Origin: Pseudomonadota bacterium
GTDB lineage: Bacteria > Pseudomonadota > Gammaproteobacteria > Steroidobacterales > Steroidobacteraceae
DNA: 64,000 bases
NCBI GenBank assembly: GCA_021805865.1
Contig: JAJZDX010000004.1
Coordinates: 85,548 to 149,547 of the forward strand
Direction of reading: 5' to 3'
The position numbers were made by a program, and so were the translations under genes. The notes below the pieces were generated by a model that saw nothing but the letters and a program-made list of their open reading frames with translations, ran no database searches and was not told where the DNA came from. Numbering within the stretch: the stretch's first letter is position 1; every line of letters begins with the position of its first letter. Below, in pieces: positions 60,166 to 64,000 of the stretch.

Positions 60166-60591
60166 CTAATTGTCGCGGGCTCCCTGATCGATCCATCTGG
60201 AGATGATCTTCACCTGCCGCTCCGGCAGCCGCCTGGCGTACTGGGATGCGATCGCGCATTTGCCGTCCTGCGCCGCCAGATGCTCGCAGATCTTCGGCAT
60301 GTTCATCGACGGGTGCGCTCCGTGCTTGAGCAGCCATATCAGATTGCTCTGTTTACTCGATCCCGGGATCACCAGCGGACCGAATTTGCTTCCCTTCAGG
60401 AGCGTCGCATAGCTCTGCACGCTGAATCCGCTCATTTCGTAGCCGATGCCGCCGGGACTGTGGCACACCGCGCAGTTGTGCTCGAGAATCGGCTGGACGT
60501 CCGTCTTGAAGCTCTCCACGTTGGAGCGGCAGCCGCAAAGAAGAGCGGCGGCGGAGAATGACGCTAAGGCGATCGATTTTGGTGTGAACAT
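60166..60591 (-). CDS. c-type cytochrome lipoprotein
   Basis: A 141-aa protein from the ATG at 60591. A lipoprotein signal ends LLCGC and the haem site is CAVCHSPGG near residue 41. The SRWIDQGA tail is typical of the small 'planctomycete cytochrome C'-like haem domains. KGSKFGPLVIPGSS and MNMPK segments match that type. The protein should be anchored to a membrane and face the periplasm. Confidence 0.78.
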   Translation of the reverse strand: MFTPKSIALASFSAAALLCGCRSNVESFKTDVQPILEHNCAVCHSPGGIGYEMSGFSVQSYATLLKGSKFGPLVIPGSSKQSNLIWLLKHGAHPSMNMPKICEHLAAQDGKCAIASQYARRLPERQVKIISRWIDQGARDN

Positions 60592-61196
60592 GATGGTGCC
60601 TGCCAATGTTACCGATTCGGCCTGGCCCGGATTTCCCGGAGTGCCGAGTGCATGAAATCCAAGAAGTCGAGGCGTTTCTCCTCTGGCCGTCCACGCCGGA
60701 TCCGGCAAAGGCGGATTCCTCCGCTCGAGCCGCATCCGTACGCTGCCCTCGCCCGCCACCCGGCACGCCTGCCGAGAGGGCCGCGCGCGCTCGTCCGGCT
60801 GATCGGCGTAGCGCGGGGAGAATTCCGCGAGTGCCCTCGCGAGGAGGCGTGGCCGGGATTCACTCGAGGAGCTGAATCGAGCCGTTGCCAACCGCAGCGG
60901 CTGTCTTGCAGTCCGGCTCGATCCAACATCTCTCTAAAAGCTCTTTTCATCTCATTCATGACGCCAAGATCGTAACTGAGCGCTCGTTGGTCCATACGAA
61001 CAAGTGCGTATGCCGGGGCTGCTCGCATGTCGGACATCTGAACGCGCAGGAAAAATTTCCGGGAGCCGGACATCGAGTTTGTTCCCCGGCAAGAAGATGC
61101 CGGCCGGCTTTCGTTCCGCTGAGATCTTCCGGCTCGCCGGGCAATTCGCCAACGACGCCTCAGCTGCGCTCACGGCCGGCACTTCCCGCCGTCACC
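60592..61196. other. 605-nt gap among the cytochrome genes
   Basis: Open frames on both strands cover this stretch, but none shows a recognisable domain, signal peptide or consistent ribosome-binding site. It may hold a decayed gene or a regulatory region for the upstream cytochrome. Confidence 0.4.
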
Positions 61197-61535
61197 TCAG
61201 CCACCGAACTCGCTACGCACGTAGTCCAGCACCTGCTTGATCTGTTGGTTCGTCAACGATGCGTCACCACCCTTTGGAGGCATTGCCATGGGCGATCCCG
61301 GGCCCTGGTACCCGTGCTCTATGCGCTTCATGAGCAACGCAACCGGCAGGCTGAGCACCCCTTTTTTCTGGGTGAAATTTGGCACTCCGGGCAGCGCGCC
61401 TTTTCCGTCAACGCCGTGACAGACGCTGCAGTGCGTCTCATAAATCGCCTGTCCGGCGTTTCCCGCGATCGCGCAGCTTGCGACCGCAGAGGCAAGCGCC
61501 AAACCGAGAAAAATCGGCAACATCGACTTGCTCAT
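61197..61535 (-). CDS. Small c-type cytochrome
   Basis: A 112-aa protein. ATG at 61535 is chosen because GGGAGGAG precedes it. It has a signal peptide (LPIFLGLALASAVASCAIA) and the haem site CSVCHGVDGKG near residue 36; the Met in MAMPPKGGD is the likely distal ligand. It resembles cytochrome c of the cbb3/FixP or SorB-type electron carriers. Function in this cluster is not determined. Confidence 0.84.
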   Translation of the reverse strand: MSKSMLPIFLGLALASAVASCAIAGNAGQAIYETHCSVCHGVDGKGALPGVPNFTQKKGVLSLPVALLMKRIEHGYQGPGSPMAMPPKGGDASLTNQQIKQVLDYVRSEFGG

Positions 61536-62778
61536 GATTGCTCCTCCCGACAGTAGTACGCGACTCAAGCTCCCGAGCACCGAGAATGCGCGAGAAGTTT
61601 CGCGAAACGGCTCTGGTGCCCGAGAGATACTTTACTCACCAAAATTTCTCTAATGACTCTCAGGTTTTCACACAAGCTCTGACTAATCTCAGCGACGGCT
61701 GCAATCGAGCGACGTTTGTCAATCATTCATGAATTTTTATCATTCTTAACAACTTGAATGAGAAGGGGCTCGGTTTTCCGCATACGGCGATAAAACAAAT
61801 TGGCTCTCAGCGCGGAGTCGAGCCGTGGCGCGATGTCCGCACTCCCCTCCGGACAGTTGCCGCCCCTTTCGGCGGCGGCGCCTCGATCAAGGGTCCACAG
61901 TTCCGTTTCGGTTCCGTGCTTGCGCTGAGGATGCGTAACACTGTGTGGCTTGACCAGGTGCGGGGACGGCGGACGGTGGTGATCGCGGGGAGCTTATGCT
62001 CCATTCCGATTTTCTCTATCGCCCCGGTCATGGAGACCGTGCTTACGTTTCGCGGCCGGGATCGACGTAATTCCCGAACTGACGCTGTCCACGCCGGGGA
62101 GAGCCGGCGGCGACTTTCACACCGGACGGATACGCTGAATTTGCGGATGTGATCGATCATGTCCTTGCCTTCAGAGCAGCCTTTCCCGGTGACTTCCATG
62201 ACTCGGCCCCGCAATGACCAGTCCGGAGAAATCGGCAGCGGTGTTTCAGTGTCCGCTGATGATCGGCCGTCACCGAGCGCGCGCTTGAGAGCCGCAGCGT
62301 CGCCGAGCGGGCATCACGAAAGTGGCGGCCCCAGGCCAGCCAGAGGCGGGAAGATCAGAGGTCCTTGGGCGGGCAGTGGCTCGACTCGGCGAGCGTCAAG
62401 CGCCTGCGCCACTCACGAGCCGCACAAGGCCGCTGCGCGCGCCGCCTCGGGCCCGGGCCGCGCATATGAGTCGGGCGGCATCAGCGGCGCGGCCCCACGC
62501 TGGTCACCGCCCGCCAGCGGCGGACAAAGTTGTTCCGAAGCCGTTATGTACTTACGCAAGTCTCAATGATCGGATCCTAGCGCCGCAATGATGGGATCTG
62601 CCGCGCGCACAGAGTGGGCGCAGGGTCGGCTCGGGTCCCTTTTCTTGATTGTATCGATCGCGTATTATTTGGTAGGAAAAGGCGATATATTTTTCATTAC
62701 TCAATGGAAATTCCATGAATTCGAAGGCACGTCCGGCTCGCGTTTGCACAGCGTCCTGCTGATTTCGGCGCCGCGAGC
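61536..62778. other. 1.24-kb region without a clear gene, possibly decayed coding sequence
   Basis: No intact gene can be supported. Base composition is less GC-rich near 61640-61760 and 62630-62710. Short coding-looking fragments occur on the plus strand in different frames: LHSDFLYRPGHGDRAYVSRP at about 62000-62060, and further on a frame ending ADVIDHVLAFRAAFPGDF at about 62150-62190. Both end at early stops, as expected of a degraded gene. No terminal inverted repeats or transposase motif was found. Confidence 0.4.
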
Positions 62779-63702
62779 ATGGGCTTTCGCTTCACCCTTC
62801 GACAATTGCAGTATTTTCTCGCGGCGGCCGAAGCGCCAACCATCACCGCCGCAGCCAAGAAGGCGAATGTCTCGCAAGGCGCAATGGCCGAGGCATTGGA
62901 CGAGCTCGAGCGGCTACTCGGGTCTCCGCTGTTCGTTCGCCGCAAAGCCCGCGGCGTCTTTATTACGGCCTACGGCGAGGCGCTGGTGGAGCATGCGCGC
63001 ACCGTTTTGGCCGCAGCCGACGAGCTGCAGAGCTTTGCCGCCGGCCGGGGCGGGATCGGGGGACACGCCACCATCGGGTCGTATACTACCCTGGCACCGT
63101 TTCTCCTGCCCCGGCTTGCAGATGCATTGGCGCGAGAGCACCCGGAGCTGCATCTGGACATCGTGACAGGCAGCGGCGAGGCCATCTCACGCAGCCTGCG
63201 AGAAGGCCGCTGCGACATCGCGATTCTGTACAGCCATCACCTCGCTGCGGGAATAGATGTCGACACTCTCTATTCGATGGCTGCCCGCATCGTTCTTCCC
63301 GCTGCCCATCCCCTGGCCCGCGCAAAGACGATTTTCCTCGGTGATCTCGCGCAGGAGCGCTTGATCGAGTTCGATGTGGAGCCAGCTCTCAGCAATACCC
63401 GCAAGATCTTCCATGATTTTGGCATCCGTCCCCGTCTGGGAATGAAGGCCGATAGCATCGAATTGATTCGGGCCTTGGTGGCGCGTGGGCTGGGCTACTC
63501 CGTCCTGCTGCATCATCCGCCTGGCGATTTGAGCTACGAAGGAATAGCGCTTGCGGTTCGCCCCATACGCGGGCTGACTTCCTTTACGGGCGTCGTGCTC
63601 GCCCAGGCGGAGGCGGTTCACGATTCTCCACGACACCGACTGCTGCGGCAATTCTGCCTCAAGACCCTGAGGCACCCGCCTGCGGTCTGTTCCACCAAGT
63701 AG
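62779..63702 (+). CDS. LysR-family transcriptional regulator
   Basis: A 307-aa regulator. The N-terminal winged helix begins FTLRQLQYFLAAAEAPT and includes KANVSQGAMAEALDELE and FVRRKARG. The effector domain follows (about 90-300), with ATIGSYTTLAPFLLPRLAD. A family member with no visible ligand clue. It is alone on its strand here; an AT-rich stretch at 62640-62710 is a likely promoter region. The target may be divergent or absent. Confidence 0.9.
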   Translation: MGFRFTLRQLQYFLAAAEAPTITAAAKKANVSQGAMAEALDELERLLGSPLFVRRKARGVFITAYGEALVEHARTVLAAADELQSFAAGRGGIGGHATIGSYTTLAPFLLPRLADALAREHPELHLDIVTGSGEAISRSLREGRCDIAILYSHHLAAGIDVDTLYSMAARIVLPAAHPLARAKTIFLGDLAQERLIEFDVEPALSNTRKIFHDFGIRPRLGMKADSIELIRALVARGLGYSVLLHHPPGDLSYEGIALAVRPIRGLTSFTGVVLAQAEAVHDSPRHRLLRQFCLKTLRHPPAVCSTK

Positions 63703-63940
63703 AATTTCGATGCGCCGCAAGGTATCCGCTCCTACAGCGGCAAGAGTGGAACCGCACCAACGCCCGGGGCCGGGCCCCACGAGAATCACGCGGTCATCCC
63801 GACACCGCGTCCATCCCCGGAATCAGGCGGATCTCGACCACTCTTCACAGTCAACGGCGTACATCTGCCCTCGCCCCGCATTGGAGGAAGAATCGACCCG
63901 TGAGGAGCCGGATTCGTGGAACCAATCAGGCCTCCGAGAG
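63703..63940. other. Right-end flank without a recognised gene
   Basis: About 240 nt after the LysR stop. I see no convincing gene, hairpin or promoter in it. Confidence 0.4.

Positions 63941-64000
<60 letters not shown>

Noticed and set aside
61536..62778. Insertion sequence
   Set aside because: No terminal inverted repeats, target duplication or transposase motif could be found; only short degraded coding fragments.

Overview
The window is 64 kb of high-GC DNA with short intergenic gaps and gammaproteobacterial gene order. Several neighbourhoods match the order I recall from Pseudomonas and relatives: lptG-lptF / pepA-holC-valS; hda-pgsA-like-DUF2066 / purM-purN-DUF3108; and dcd-apbC / metG-rnfB-like-nth. 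A fdsGBA-fdhD-fdsD formate dehydrogenase operon, an S-adenosylhomocysteine (SAH) riboswitch and a HEAT-repeat kinase beside two PilT-type ATPases suggest a high-GC gammaproteobacterium near the Nevskiales/Steroidobacterales/Xanthomonadales. The genus cannot be told from the sequence alone. No rRNA, tRNA, CRISPR array, intact insertion sequence or prophage was seen.

Layout. 0-6.4 kb: a partial winged-helix/ATPase regulator running off the left edge, gph, a methyltransferase, a tyrosine-phosphatase-like protein, a lipoprotein and a small DNA-binding protein. 6.6-17.8 kb (all minus): a one-carbon block of fghA, fdsG-fdsB-fdsA-fdhD-fdsD, then adenosine kinase, metK, an SAH riboswitch and ahcY. 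It joins formaldehyde/formate oxidation to the SAM-SAH-adenosine cycle. 17.9-25.5 kb: a NodT outer-membrane factor, the decayed remains of an ABC-2 permease, a rhomboid protease, and a four-gene ABC operon resembling gliding GldA/GldF/GldG plus a DUF4340 protein. 25.7-36.7 kb: housekeeping genes for LPS export, aminopeptidase, polymerase chi subunit, ValRS, RF3, RimI, a family-4-like uracil-DNA glycosylase and PssA. 37-45.5 kb: ProRS, a lytic transglycosylase, acylphosphatase, WrbA, Hda, a PgsA-like synthase, DUF2066, purM, purN and DUF3108.

45.5-56.8 kb: a dCTP deaminase interrupted by a 199-residue intein, ApbC, a HEAT-repeat Ser/Thr kinase, two PilT-family ATPases, MetRS, a stand-alone RnfB-like ferredoxin, endonuclease III and DUF1841. 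57-64 kb is looser, accessory-like DNA: a two-component pair, a small membrane protein, three small c-type cytochromes, about 1.2 kb without a clear gene, a LysR regulator, and a terminal poly-C tract that looks like an assembly artefact.

The most notable items are the dcd intein placed at the catalytic segment, the SAH riboswitch inside the SAM-cycle gene cluster, the kinase-PilT-PilT module placed between apbC and metG, and a recurring arrangement in which a -10-like hexamer sits 4-8 nt before the start codon, suggesting frequent leaderless transcripts.
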